Shown: in pieces, positions 44,443-56,296 of the stretch | How positions within the stretch are numbered: the stretch's first letter is position 1 | Layout: each line of letters begins with the position of its first letter | From: Eutreptiella sp. 'Long Island Sound 2002' | Taxonomy: Eukaryota; Euglenozoa; Euglenophyceae; Eutreptiales; Eutreptiaceae | DNA length: 64,000 nt | Assembly: GCA_964036045.1 (NCBI GenBank) | Contig: OZ038382.1 | Coordinates: 100,318,357-100,382,356 of the forward strand | Direction: 5' to 3' | The notes under the pieces: generated by a model | Database searches by the model: none | Told to the model about the DNA's origin: nothing | Seen by the model: the letters and a program-made list of their open reading frames with translations, nothing else | Made by a program: the position numbers and the translations under genes

Positions 44443-46819
44443 GATCTTGCCCTATCCTGCACAGTTTCCCACAAAAAATAGTAAAATATGGCTCCTTCAC
44501 ACAAATCCTGATCCCTTGCAATAATCAACTCCCAAGTACAATAGCTCAAATCCAAAAGATCCACAATGAGGGCTTCCAAGGGTGTCTGAGGTCCCGCGTT
44601 GACACTCAACAACTCCTTTCAACACGCCGGTCGTCTCACGGTGCACACGGAGACTCGGGCGTTGGGCATGTACAGAAAATTGCACCAATGTTAATAAAGA
44701 AGAAGCCCTGAAATTGGCATATGAACACAAATAAAGTAAAATTGGGGATAGATGGAAACATACACAATCACAGCCAAAGACCCCTCATTCCCTGGACTCA
44801 AGACCTTCCTTTGACTCGCCAACATGATGCCCTCAACCCAGTCAAATAAGATGGCTAAATGCCATGTGTCAAAAGTCACTACACAAACCCCAAAAATGTG
44901 TTCACTCCCAAGCCCCCAAATCCTAGCCCACTAGGGGAGGTGGCGTGTCATGGCCTAGAGTGGCATTCAGGACCATGCCCTACTCTAACATAACTTTGGT
45001 TGGACTTGGAGTCGAGACCCCACAACATAGCAAAATTAGGCAAATCACACCATAATGCCAAATATTCAATTATATACTCAAAAATGCATACGGCAAATAT
45101 TCAAATGCTCCATGCATGTGTCAAACCGGAGAGTAATATACAAGGGTGATATAGGCCAAAGGTCGATGCCCAAAAATATCCCAACATTGACTCCCAAACC
45201 CCTCCGGATATATACATGCCATGCTTCACAAGTCAGCTCACGAATTTCAGACCTAATTTTGTGAGGCCCCGTGTGCCACGCCAGAGTGACCACGTGATCC
45301 AGCATATGTTGAGGTGCAACACCGAAGCATCTGCCAACATATAAGCAACATACCATAGTTCACGAGTCTCTAGGCACTTTACTGTTAGCCGACCAGTTGA
45401 GCACATAAAATACAAAAATGAGCATAAAATGAGGTCAAAAACATGCAAATAATGCCAAATTGAAGATAGTTAGAATAGTATATAACTTCGCTCACCCATG
45501 GTATCAACATATGGTTCAAGACACACTTGCTTGGGACCATTTGCGCACCATCCCCCCACTTGAATCCCCACATGGACGCATGGGAACACCTTCGAACCTC
45601 CTGACGACACGCATAATGAAAATGGGAAAATTGATAGTGGCACTTGTGGGTCGCTCCGAGAGCCCTCCCACATGCACTATATTTGCGGTAAACTTAGTCT
45701 AGCGCTATGGAGCTCACCATTCGGACATGGGCGAAGCCCTTGCCACGTATGCCTCCACATATCTTCCTACAAACGGAGATATATAGCATGGGCGTTTGCA
45801 TAGCGAAGCACATACCATCCATATAACACATACTCTCAAAAGTGCCTCCCACCATGGTATGCCATGCCCCTTCATTCGGATTTACCCGAATAGGTGAGGA
45901 GGAAAGAAGAGATGGCGAAGCAATAGCACTACACAAGACTTCACGTTAAAAATACGCAGGAACCCAATAAAAGTTTCTATGCAACACCAACACTCATGCG
46001 GTACACTCGAAAGTCGCATTGAAATATTCAGTTTCATGGTCCAAGAGTTATATATCACTTTCTACCCTCTTGACCTTTATCCCTTGCTACACCAGGCATG
46101 TGTGGACATCAAAAGCATCCGACGCTTCCTGAATGAAGTTGAGACCAGGGCAACTCCAGCCCATATCTCAAAATTGTAACTCCTCGCAGTGAGCTGGAGA
46201 TATGACTTCTCGAAGTTGCCTCACGAATCAATTTTGTTTCGCCTATATCTCCAAGAACAATGAAGGAGACAACAAAAGGAAGGTGGATTCGTGATCGGGG
46301 AAAAATGTAGGACCACTCGAAATTCATCATATCAAGTGCGGCGACCTCGAGGTCGGAAATCCGATTCTGAATGTCCGAAAAATCTGATTAAATTTGCGAT
46401 TCTATAACATGAAAATTGCGGAAGGAACGAACCCTTTTCTGATGGAAATTGACCCTTCATCGGGATTTCCGCTAAAATATCTGGAAATACCAGTTAACCA
46501 ATCGGTTACCGCAAAATCGCGAGCCAACTGACAGTCGCCAATACATTGACAATCAGAACGGATAGCTGAAAAATTACGGAAACATTATGATAAAAACACC
46601 CTGTTGATTCCTGATATTTTGATGTATAAATCTCAGCCGGCGGCGCCTCGGTATTGAATGTGGCCGCTCATAGCTGGAATAGCCAAGCCTATCACACTTT
46701 CACATCAGGTTAGGTCAGGTGGATGGGAGAGTATGATATCAGCCAATGGCGGCTTGTCAGCCCATAGATACACACCCCAAGTGTCCCAAGGATGGCCACG
46801 GGGGTCCGAACCGGCTTCA
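44351..46819 (-). repeat. LTR-4, 5' LTR of element E
   Basis: 2469 bp, minus-strand TGAAGCCGGTTCGGACC at 46819 to ATCTTCTTTA at 44351. Compared with LTR-3 it lacks ~30 bp near 45015 and has an extra ~65 bp near 45870-45938. Marks the right edge of the nested retroelement block. Confidence 0.85.
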
Positions 46820-47774
46820 ACGCGGAGCGATACCAGCGCCCCTGCCTCGGCGTGGGCCAGCGGCAGGCACCTTGAGCCGGGTTCTCGGCCGGCCTCGACG
46901 TGCCCCTAGTAGCCCGTTTTGACATAAAGTGCAAAATCAATGTTGAGCTCAACTTAGTTAAAAGCTTCCTCAATTTAGCTAAACATTCAAAATTGTAAGA
47001 TCCGGAAAAGAGGTGTCTTCAAATGGCACCCATTTGTTGCATTTTTGTGCTTCCCAGGATTGTAATGCCTAGTCGGGGCCCAAAATGTCTCAAAATCTAC
47101 TATTCCTGATTGGAAGACCGGGCTCTTACCAAGGAACCTGTGGATGTTTTCGGAAGTAGTCCCCGGGCCAAAAACCTACTTAAACGTGTGGTGGACCGAG
47201 TTATCCCCGCTGCTACACTGCTCCATGCCCCCCGTAGGCGGCGCCGCTTCCAAATTTCTCCTCCACAAGCAGTGCAACTGGTTTTCGACCTTCAAATTCC
47301 AAAGAAAAGATGTGCCGTGCACCACAGCATGCAATTTCAAAATTGCAACCAAAATTGGATTTCACCCGAAGTTGCATTCCTGTTGAGAATCTACAACTTG
47401 CATCAAAGTTGCATTACAACTTGGTAAACGTTGTGGGGGTTCCGCTACCCCCTAGTTAGGCTGATTGCAACTTTGTTGCAACTTTGTTCCAACTGTGCTG
47501 ACCCTGCATTTACTAACCTTAAACCACCACTAATAGATCAACCAGATAACGTTGGAATGGCAATAGCGCCGCCAGGCTGTCGGAAAGTGATTCTAGGTGT
47601 AAATGTATATCCAGAACCTGATCCCTGTAATTCTACAGAAGTGACAGAACCATTTTGTACTGTTGCTTTTAGTGTTGTGTGTGTAGAACCTGTTTTTGTA
47701 GGCTTCCCTGAGGGTTCCCTAAGGGTTGTGCAACAGTGTCAAAGCCGAATTTTCTTGCGCACTGAGTTGCCTAG
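46820..47774. other. unassigned interval with a possible coding segment
   Basis: No family is recognised. 47431-47862 on the plus strand is open for 143 codons and ends in an acidic AQVVNADEDSDSDCDG sequence that recurs in the next repeat unit; it might be an exon but has no independent support. Words around gttgcaactttg recur near 47340-47490. Confidence 0.3.
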
Positions 47775-48096
47775 GTGGCTGAGCAAGACAAAGGCACAAG
47801 GGGTGTATGTTGCTCAAGTGGTGAATGCAGATGAAGACTCAGACTCTGACTGTGATGGGTAGGCCTGAACGTGTGGTGGCTTCTGTTTGTGGTGCCTTTT
47901 GCGTGTGGTGGCTTTTGTTTGTGGTGTTTTTTGCAGTGGCTGGGCAAGACAAGGGCACAAGAGGTGCATGTTGCTCAAGTGGTGAATGCAGATGGGGACC
48001 CCGACTCTGACTGTGATGGGTAGGCCTGTACGTGTGGTGGCTTTTGTTTGTGGTGCCTTTTGCGCGTGGTGGCTTTTGTTTGTGGTGCCTTTGGCG
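47775..48096. repeat. 161-bp tandem duplication
   Basis: Two near-identical units starting gtggctgagcaagaca (47775) and gtggctgggcaagaca (47936). Each encodes VAQVVNAD-x-D-x-DSDCDG then TAG, and each carries an internal ~32-bp doublet of cgtgtggtggcttttgtttg. Confidence 0.8.
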
Positions 48097-48305
48097 TGCA
48101 TGGCGTGCATGTGTGCATGGCGTTGCGCTCTCCCTGCATGGTGCCCGACGAATGCAAAGTTTCACCCAACAATGGACATCGGAACTGCTATTTTCTCGAG
48201 GAGTTGTGCAAATTTGTTTTGGTTTTTCCTCCTATGTTGCATTCAACTTAAGACCATTAGCCGGAAAATTCACACCTCTCTCTTACTCATTACTTCATTT
48301 GTTTC

Positions 48306-48422
48306 GTATTACTTCCGCGGGGCTTCGGCGTTGCTTCGCTGCTTCGGCGTTGCTTCGGCATTGCTTCTGCGTTGCTTCGGCGTTGCTTCCTCGTTGCTTC
48401 GGCATTGCTTCGGCATTGTTTC
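48306..48422. repeat. 12-bp degenerate microsatellite
   Basis: Consecutive variants of ttgcttcggcgt / ttgcttcggcat. Adjacent reverse-strand frames (NAEATRKQRR-type) are products of the repeat. Confidence 0.75.
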
Positions 48423-48747
48423 AGGCAGCCGCTCACTAAATCGGGGACGCAACCCTCCGGGGTGGGGAAAGGCACCAGGCCGTCGGGAAAGCCAACCAGA
48501 GCACCGAGGGCGAATTGACCGGACGAGGCGCGGCGCACCACGCAGGGGCACAAGGCACGCCAGAGAGGCACGCCGCCAGCCACAGCCAAGGCACACGGAC
48601 AGGTGCCAAGCAACAACGGCCACCGGGTGCTGCAAACCCAGAAGGCTGCCACAACACGGAACAAACCACGGCACTAGAACAGGTGCCAAGCGACAGCAGC
48701 CCCCGTCTGGTGGGAGGAGAGCGCGCCAAGCAGCAAACCCTCCCCCT
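48423..48747. other. GC-rich unassigned interval
   Basis: No coding signal beyond overlapping open frames expected in GC-rich sequence. Short imperfect repeats around caccaggccgtcggg and ggcacacggacaggtgcc. Confidence 0.35.
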
Positions 48748-48932
48748 GCCGGCTACGGAACAGCCGGCGTCTGAATGGACGTGTGCGGGCCCGGCAGCGT
48801 ACCTAGGCCCTGCTGGCTACGAAACAGCCGCCGTCCGGATGAACGTCTGCGCGCCCAGAGGGTACCCAGCCCTTGCCGGCTACGAGAAGCTGCCATCCGA
48901 ATCAACGAGTGCACGCCCCGCAGCGACGCCCC
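48748..48932. repeat. ~62-bp tandem repeat, three units
   Basis: Units beginning gccggctacggaacagccg, gctggctacgaaacagccg and gccggctacgagaagctgcc lie head to tail, immediately before the 65-bp minisatellite but unrelated in sequence. Confidence 0.7.
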
Positions 48933-48959
48933 CCACACGCCACACAGCACAGCCAGCGC

Positions 48960-51335
48960 GCACACCGGTGAACAGGAGCCAAGTGACCCACAGACCCGCA
49001 CATGCAACACACAGCACAATACACCGAGCGGGGACACCGGTGAACAGTAGCCAAGTGGCGGAGGACACCGCACACGCAACACAATGCACCGGGCGAGCAT
49101 ACCGGTGAACAGAAGCCAAGTGGCCCAGGAAACCGCACAGGACACAGCGCACGCCGAGCGTACACGACGGTGAAAGGGAGACAAGTGGCCCCATACACCG
49201 CACACACAGCACCACACACGGAGCGCGCACACCAGTGAAGAGGAACCAAGTGGCTGAGTACACCGCACATGCAACACAGCGCGCCGAGCGAGGACACCGG
49301 TGAACAGGAGTCAAGTGGCCCAGGACATTGCACACGCAACGCAACGCACCGAGCAACCACATCGGTAAACAGGAGCCAAGTGGCCCAGGTCATTGCACAC
49401 GCAACGCAACGCACCGAGCAAGCACATGGGTGAACAGGCGCCAAGTTGCCCAAGACATTGCACACGCAACAGAACGCACCGAGCGAGCACACAAGTGAAC
49501 AGGAGCCAAGTGTCCCAGGACACCGCACACGCAACACAACGCACCGAGCGGCCACAACGGTGAACAGGAGCCAAGTGGCCCGAGACACCGCACACGTAAT
49601 ACAGCACGCCGAGCGTACACAGCGGTGAACAGGAGCCAAGTGGCCCAATACACCACAGACACAGCACAACACACCGAGCATGCAGACCGGTGAGCGGGAG
49701 CTCAGTAGCCCAGGACACCGCACACACAACACAACGCTTGAAGCGTGCACACCGGTGAACAAGAGCCAAGTGGCCCAGGACACCACACAAGCAACCCAGC
49801 GCACCGAGCGGGCACACCCGTGAACAGGAGCCAATGGGCCCAGGACACCGCATACGCAACACAACGCACTGAAAAGGCACATCAGTGAACAGGAGCCTAG
49901 TGGCGGAGGACACCGCACATGCAACACAACGCACCGGGCGAGCACACCGGTGAACAGGAGCCAAGTGGCCCAGGACACTGTACATGCCACACAGCACGCC
50001 GAGCGTACACGAACAGAAGACAAGTGGCCCCATACACCGCACAGACAGCACAACACACCGAGTCTGCACACCAGTGAACAGGAACGAAGTGTTCCAGTAC
50101 ACCGCACACGCAACACAGCGCGCCGAGCGAGCACACCGGTGAACAGGAGTCAAGTGGCCCAGGACATTGCACACGCAGTGCAACGCATCGAGCAAGCACA
50201 TCGCTTAACAGGAGCCAAGTGGCCTAGGACATTGCACACGCAACACAACGCACCGAGCAAGCACACGGGTGAACAGGAGCCAAGTGTCCGAGGACAGCGC
50301 ACACGCAACACAACGCACCGAGTAGGCACACCGGTTAACAGGAGCCAAGTGGCCCAGGACACCGCACACGCAACACAGCACGCCGAGCGTACACACCGTT
50401 GAACAGGAGCCAAGTGACCATAAACACCGCAGACACGGCACAATACACCGAGCGTGCAGACGGGTGAACGGGAGCCAAGTGGCCCAAGACACCGCACAAG
50501 CAAAACATCGCTTGAAGCGTGCATACCGGTGAACAAGAGACAAGTGGCCCAGGACACCACACAAGCAACACACCGCACCGAGCGGGCACACCGGTGAACA
50601 GGAGCCCAGGGGCCCATTACATCGCACACGCAACACAACGCACACAGCGTGCACACCCGTGAACATGAGCCAGGTGGCCCTGGATACGGCACACGCCACG
50701 CCGCGCACCAAGCGGGCACACCGGTGAAGAGGAGCCAAGGGGCCCAGGACACCGCACACGCAACACAACGCACCGAGCGAGCACACCGGTGAACAGGAGC
50801 CAAGCAGGCCAGGACGCCGCACACGCAACACAACGCACCGAGCGGGCACACCGATGAACAGGAGCCAAGTGGCCCAGTACACTGCACACACAACCCGACA
50901 CACTGAGGGGGCACACCGATGAACAGGAGCCAAGTGGCCCAGGACACTGCACACACAACACAACACACCGAGCAGGCACACCCATGAACAGGAGCCAAGG
51001 GGCCAAGGACACCGTACAGGCAACACAATGCACCGAGCGAACACACCGAAGAACAGGAGCCAAGTGGCCCAGGATATCGCACACGCAACCCAACGCAACG
51101 AGCGGGCACACCCCTGAACAGGAGCCAACTGGCCAAGGACACCGCACACGCAACACAATGCACCGAGCAAGCACACGGGTGAACAGGAGCCAGGGTACCA
51201 GGGACACCGTACACGCAACACAACGCACCGAGCAGACTTAACGGTGAATAAGAGCCAAATTGCCCAGGACACCGCACACAGAACACACCATGCGCGCGCA
51301 CCGGTGAACATGCGCCAAGGGGCCGTGGACACCGC
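48960..51335. repeat. 65-bp minisatellite, ~36 units
   Basis: Consensus unit begins accggtgaacaggagccaag, then tggcccaggacaccgcacac, then gcaacacaacgcaccgagcg plus a few bases. Spacing of the gtgaac word measured over consecutive units from 49041 on is 65, 65, 65, 65, 65, 65; the first step is 72. Because 65 is not divisible by three and the unit lacks stops on the minus strand, several minus-strand frames of about 400 codons stay open with a 65-residue period. These are not taken as genes. Confidence 0.9.
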
Positions 51336-51910
51336 ACACACGTGCGCACCTAGGGCGGCTGAGGGACGGCAAACAACAAACCACACCCCATGGGTTGGCC
51401 GCACTGGGGCGACCCACCCGACCAACCAGGCCAGCAGCACGGGCGGTACCCCAAGGCTGCTGCTCGGAGCCCAGCCAAGCTGCATCAGGGACCATGGCAA
51501 ACGTCACCCGGAATCATGGAAGCAACCGGTGAGAGGCGAGCCGGTACACAGTCCAGAAGGGGGTCGCCTGCCAAGCAGAGAGGCCCCGCAACTCAAGCCA
51601 CACGGTTGAGGCGATCGTACTGTAGACTTGCGGGAGCAATACCCCCCGTGGTGAGAGATACTCCACGCAGCTGGGCAGCCCCAAGAGCCGCCGCCCAAGG
51701 GAGAGGGCATGTGGCCCTACCCACGGGCACATGCGGGGACACCCTCCCACCCGGGACACCTGGACTCGGTGGCCGCGACACTGCCTTGCCAACCACGTGC
51801 GGGAGCGGCTTAAGGGGCACCTGAACTAGGGCATCGGGAGGGACAGGACGTCCCCTTGGTAACACCTTCTTCGTGAATTGACAAAGGAGGCATCCCGAGC
51901 TGCCGAAGAT
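51336..51910. other. unassigned interval
   Basis: GC-rich flank of the minisatellite. Nothing with protein or RNA character recognised. Confidence 0.35.
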
Positions 51911-51930
51911 ACCTACCTACCTACCTACCT
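51911..51930. repeat. (acct)5 microsatellite
   Basis: Five exact acct units. The reverse complement motif, (aggt)n, occurs at 63648-63663. Confidence 0.9.
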
Positions 51931-53639
51931 GGATGATCTCGTTTGGAAGAGTGCAGAGGGTTGACAGCTGCATCAGGATGGACTCCAGATGCAGCTATCA
52001 CTTTTCAATACTGTTGGACCGGTGAGAGGTCACTCGGCGGCTTCTGGTCCTTACGAGCAGGTGTACATGCTTGACACTTGAACGACGACAGCGACAGAGA
52101 GAAGCACATGCAAACGACAGAACCGCTTTATCCCCACAATGGTGCAGTAATATATGCGTCGCACATTTCGAAGGCATCCAAACACAAGAATAACAGTTCG
52201 TAGGCTTCAACTAACCATTCCGAGTTCACGTGCAACTCGTCGGTAAAATTATACACAGGAATCACGAAATCTCGATTCCTGGACACTTGGGCAAAACCGG
52301 GTGGACTTTTGAGGTTAGATTGTGTCCTGAAAGTGTGATCCTGGAAAGGTCAAGAACGCGACAGATTCGCCTAAGGTAAGGAAGCCAGCTGCTGTACCAG
52401 GGTCTAGTTCTTGTACTACTACATGAAAAAGGGAACGAAGGTAGTTTTTCCATACAAAGTTAGGATACGTTTGTTCAATTGCTGACAATAGTTTGTCTAA
52501 GTTTCCCTTCGTCCTCATATGTCAGAGGTACGTATACTACCCTTGGTAGGCCCGCGGTGGGGGTGAAAGTGGAGGAGACCAACTTCGTTGTCCACTTCGG
52601 GGGGACAGATCGAGTGGCTTTGAGTACGGTTTTGCCTTTAGATAATCAAAAATCATAAATTTCAGTATGCCAAATCAGTATTCTGTTGAAATTAAAATGT
52701 TCTGTTGTTAAAAAACAGCGTGCGCTAGCTTCCGAGAGAGTACCAGAGGAAGGACAGAAATAGGACAATAGGATCACACACTGTCGGCCGAATTCTGAAT
52801 GGCAGTGCTGTGATCACTTGCCTGCTAAGTAGGTCGCGGAGCGGTCGCCGATTTCTGAATGGGACTCACTTGACCTAGGTGAACGCAAATAAATAAACAA
52901 GAAATAACAAATGCATGAACGGACATTTTCAACTCAAAGAGCACACAGAAATACCAGGTCTCAAACGTCCAACTCCACGATTTGATTCAGTTTTCAGTGT
53001 GCCTGACCTTGCCTCTCCTTAGCTAAGAAGGGATCGCATTTGTAACATAATATTTGATGAGTTGAGCAATGCTTGTTGACACACATGGCATACACACAAG
53101 TGAATGCATGAACCATTGAGAACATATGTGTGATTGTTTTGCACATGTTGCCTTTCATTGACATATGCCCTCTTTTTAATAATTGCATATTGCACTCCAC
53201 CAAAGCTCTTCATGCATGTGAATATTTACAAGACCTTTTGTGTGCATTAAAGTCCAAGTTGTGTTAAGCATTGTGCACTTGCTTTGCATGTGCACCCGAC
53301 ATTTGTATTGCATTTGTTCCTCTCTTGGAGACATTTGAGGACCAGAGTAGTATGTAGTGTGTTGTGGTCTTTTGTGCCGTTGCTTCGTGTTTTGTGTTTG
53401 CCTTGCCTTTTCTGCTTGGTTGCAAATCCGGTAGATCCTCCCTCTTGGTAGATGGTAGCGGTTTGGTTGCGGAATTTTTGTAACCGAGCTTAGTTCACGA
53501 AAAATATTTTCCTTCCTTTTTGATACTTAGGTTCATCTTTCTTTCAGGAATTTACGTGCTGTGTACTTGTAATTAAAGCTCCACCCCATGCCATTAATTG
53601 CTGCTTGCTTTTGCGCGTGAGATGTAAGTATCCACCGTG
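51931..53639. other. mostly featureless AT-richer interval
   Basis: Two occurrences of a cgaattctgaatgg / cgatttctgaatgg word near 52790 and 52848. Apart from the possible exon at 52315-52518, nothing is supported. Confidence 0.4.
52315..52518 (-). CDS. possible exon, hypothetical protein
   Basis: Minus-strand 67-codon frame with ordinary protein composition (MRTKGNLDKLLSAIEQ, then NFVWKNYLRSLFHVVVQELD). No family recognised. The surrounding sequence has neither a start context nor adjoining exons that I can identify, so it may be an isolated gene relic or a chance frame. Confidence 0.25.
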   Translation of the reverse strand: MRTKGNLDKLLSAIEQTYPNFVWKNYLRSLFHVVVQELDPGTAAGFLTLGESVAFLTFPGSHFQDTI

Positions 53640-53916
53640 GAATGATGATGTCGGGCCAAGGGTCCGAGCCGCGATCGCCGGGTTCCGCTGCCATTCACTC
53701 GGACCAAGCCCCTCAGGATGAGACGCCATCGCCATCTCCGTAAGGGCCATTGCCTTCTTCGCCGTCACCGGGCAGCGAGACGCCATCACCGCTGCCCGTT
53801 CATGGTGTGTCGCATTCCCCCGCGCCGTCATCGTCGGGGATGCCCTTCCTGCCTTCCTTGTCATCTTTGCCTTCCGGGGTGCCATCATTGGCGGCCTCAC
53901 CAACCAGCTTGTCTAT
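53640..53916. other. low-complexity coding-like segment left of the inverted repeat
   Basis: Plus-strand translation is Ser/Pro-rich (PSPGSETPSPLPVHGVSHSP); the minus strand is Asp/Glu/Gly-rich (GKDDKEGRKGIPDDDGAGE). One stop interrupts the plus frame near 53742. Similar composition reappears right of the unit from 59.6 kb. Strand cannot be decided. Confidence 0.3.
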
Positions 53917-53945
53917 CTTAGCCCACGCAAACTGCACCCCCTTTT
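53917..53945 (+). repeat. left inverted repeat
   Basis: About 27 of 29 positions match the inverse of 59505-59533 (CTTAG-C/T-CCACGCAAACTGCACCCC followed by a T run). Confidence 0.75.
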
Positions 53946-54422
53946 GGAAGGGGAGGACCCAAAAAACGACAGCCCGAAAAACCCTTCTTTTTGGACCTTT
54001 GCAACACACATGACCCAGACACCACCAAAAAATATGATTTTAGCCAATTTGCTGTTTTTTTCCAGTTTTTGCCTACTAAAAGAAACTATTATTTTGTCTG
54101 ATTTGAAGGGTGTGTTTTACCAATCTTGTTGTTTTTGTATTTCAAAAACCAACAGGTGTGTGCCTTTTCGGGAGCTCATTTTCTAAAAAGACATTCTGTG
54201 GGTCACCAGTTGCACCTATGTTTGTCCTGCGAAAAAAATTCCTGTTATATGTCCCTGAGTTCAGGAGGTCTCGCGCACACAAGGTCACAGAACCAATTGT
54301 GTACGGAAGACAACAAAAGCAAGACACGAAGTGCACAACGTACACATACTGAAATGAAAGCTCGGCAAAAATGTAAAACCCCTTAAGGGGATATAATTAA
54401 ATTCGCGTCTGATCGAGGGCGA
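53946..54422. other. subterminal region of the candidate unit
   Basis: AT-rich with no supported gene. Half of the palindrome (ggtctcgcgcac, 54267-54278) is present as a degenerate copy. Confidence 0.35.
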
Positions 54423-54442
54423 GTGCGCGAGGCCTCGCGCAC
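54423..54442. repeat. palindrome copy 1
   Basis: GTGCGCGAGGCCTCGCGCAC, a perfect 20-bp palindrome, located 3' of the stop codon of the minus-strand gene at 54486. Confidence 0.9.
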
Positions 54443-54485
54443 AGATGACTGCAAAAATAGACAAAACACATGGGTTAATGGTGAC

Positions 54486-55135
54486 TTATTTCTTCTTCGG
54501 TCCTGCAACCTTAGACAACCTGGAACCCAGGTTTCTTGGCAGGGCACTTGTCCCACTCGGCGAGGCAACGGTACCACGAGACGGCTGGGCACCAGAATGC
54601 GAGGGCCGCTTGAACTCTGCCCTAGCACTCGCAGCAGTCTTTGCTGTCTTCTTCGGCTGGTCCTTACCCGAATCGGGACTTGCATCGAAGTGAGCGGCGG
54701 GTGCCCGCTTGCGCTTGTGCTGGGTCACCAGTACTTGCTCCGGATCCTCTTCTTCTTCCTCCTCGTCGGCATCTTCGTCGTCTGATTCTCCAGGCTTGTC
54801 CGATTCCTTCTCTTTTCATTTCTCCTGCTTCTTGCTACTCCAGGGGGTTCCTTTTCCGGCTGCAGTACCCTGAGTTGGTACAACTTTGGCAGTCTTCTTC
54901 ACCTTGCCCTGGCTTGGCAAGGTAGGTGCAGGCGCAACAGGCTCAGTGTTGTCAGCAGGGGCCTCAGTCATGACCTGTTCCTGGACGGCTTCTGCAGCAT
55001 GCACCTCTGGTGCCCTTCATACCTTCGGTTGCTGTCCAAAACCCACAGTGGAATGCCACGCAGAAGCCACTCTTCCTGAGTATCCAAAGTTGCAGCTGTT
55101 ACTCCCTGCTCCGTCTGATCGGCCTCCAACATCTA
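54486..55135 (-). pseudogene. C-terminal low-complexity part of the split gene
   Basis: Minus strand. After a TAG at 55135-55133 closing the preceding exon, the sequence encodes HAAEAVQEQVMTEAPADN, an Ala/Pro/Lys stretch ending KKQEK then TGA (54818-54816), an acidic run (SDDEDADEEEEEDPEQ) and a basic tail (TQHKRKRAPAAHF) ending SKVAGPKKK at TAA/TAG 54486. The acidic-then-basic pattern suggests a nuclear protein tail, but that is only compositional. Two in-frame stops and one frame change argue for decay. Confidence 0.45.
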
Positions 55136-55429
55136 CCGCATGATGATAGCATGCTGCAGAGCACCTCCAACGGCAGTCGCAAGGTCCTTTTGCTTGATCG
55201 CTGACACAGTCAGAAACGCCACTTTAGTTCTCCCCGACTCATCGGACATCGCAAATTTTGCGGCCATAGCAGCCGTGTCATTCACAACAACCAATGCATC
55301 AGCATGCCCACTGTCCCAAAGATATTTGTCGAGGTACCACAGCACGTGAATTAAAGGCATGAAACCTGCGAGGTTCTTGTTCTGCATCTCTTCGAAATGT
55401 CCAGCGGAATACGTCACATAGTTCGGCAA
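55136..55429 (-). CDS. exon 5 of the split gene
   Basis: Begins after the acceptor ...atttacag (intron 55537-55430). Encodes LPNYVTYSAGHFEEMQNKNL, then FMPLIHVLWYLDKYLWDSGH and a conserved-looking stretch to GGALQHAIIMR, closed by TAG at 55135. The junction with exon 4 keeps the frame (CAG|TTG, phase 0). Family unknown. Confidence 0.5.
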
Positions 55430-55537
55430 CTGTAAATGTGATGAGGAAAGACGAATAACTGAGGCAGCAGTGCGCGAGGCCTCGCACAGACGACGACATC
55501 CAAACTGGCGAAAGAAGCAGATATACCTGTTTATCCC
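55430..55537 (-). other. intron 4 (108 bp) with palindrome copy 2
   Basis: GTATATCTGC ... TTTACAG on the minus strand. Contains gtgcgcgaggcctcgcac at about 55470-55487, a copy of the palindrome missing two internal bases on one arm. Confidence 0.65.
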
Positions 55538-56225
55538 AGCAACTCGTTGTTCCGATCCACATACAGTGCTCGTCAAACTGATACATGTTGCTGGTCACGG
55601 GACCCGATAACCAAGAGTATACCGGCAACCGGGCATGGTGGAAAGGCGCTACGGTTGGACCCTTGTCCTTCTCAATTCGCCACAGCCTCTGCCCGCCGCG
55701 GCCAATACGGTGCACAACATCAGCCTCGCCATAGAAAATGACGTCCTTCCCCATCATCATCACATCGAACCGCCAATTCGGAACAAATCCTGCAGAGTCA
55801 TATTCCAGGAGAAAAGTCTGTCTTGATGACCCACAACGGGTACCGCAAATCCCGGAAACGGGCTGGTGGTGTCTCTTCGATATCCTCAATATGGCACGCC
55901 GTCAAAGCAAATTTGCTCCCTTGTTCGTCCTGCTTGGAGACATTGATCACGCGGCCAGTACTCAACTGTGTCTGTGGCGGTGCCGATGATGGTGCCTCAG
56001 TCTTCCCATGCAATTGTTTCCGCACGGCCAGCGTCTGCGGTGATGGTAGTGCGCCCTTGTCCCCAGTCGGCCACAGAGGTGCACCGGTCAACGTCTGCCA
56101 CTTTGGCCACGGCGACTGGTATCTCGTACTTTTTGCGTCTTCCCAACAACCCCAATTTCCCAGGCAAATCTTGAGTTGCGTCGTGCCCAGAGCTGCGACT
56201 TCAGCTCAGATCTTCGCATCGGCAG
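55538..56225 (-). pseudogene. exon 4 of the split gene
   Basis: From the acceptor at 56226 to the donor at 55537. Encodes VINVSKQDEQGSKFALTACH, RFRDLRYPLWVIKTDF, then after a one-base shift in the T run at 55812-55815, LLEYDSAGFVPNWRFDVMMM, GEADVVHRIGRGGQRLW and SNMYQFDEHCMWIGTTSCWD. TGA at 56208-56206 lies in the spliced frame, and at least one more shift is needed in the first third. No family recognised. Confidence 0.45.
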
Positions 56226-56296
56226 CTGTGCAGATGTGTAAAAGGTGGTTGAGTGCGCGAGCTCTCGCGCAATGAACCTAGGTATGTGATGCATAC
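56226..56296 (-). other. intron 3 (71 bp) with a degenerate palindrome
   Basis: GTATGCATCA ... TCTGCACAG. Contains gtgcgcgagctctcgcgca at 56253-56271, altered at the centre and at the last base. The palindrome fills over a quarter of the intron. Confidence 0.7.

Noticed and set aside
48902-51500. Minus-strand frames of 399-431 codons, Cys-rich with a 65-residue period
   Set aside because: They lie wholly or mostly within the 65-bp minisatellite, overlap each other in different frames, and follow from a stop-free repeat unit.
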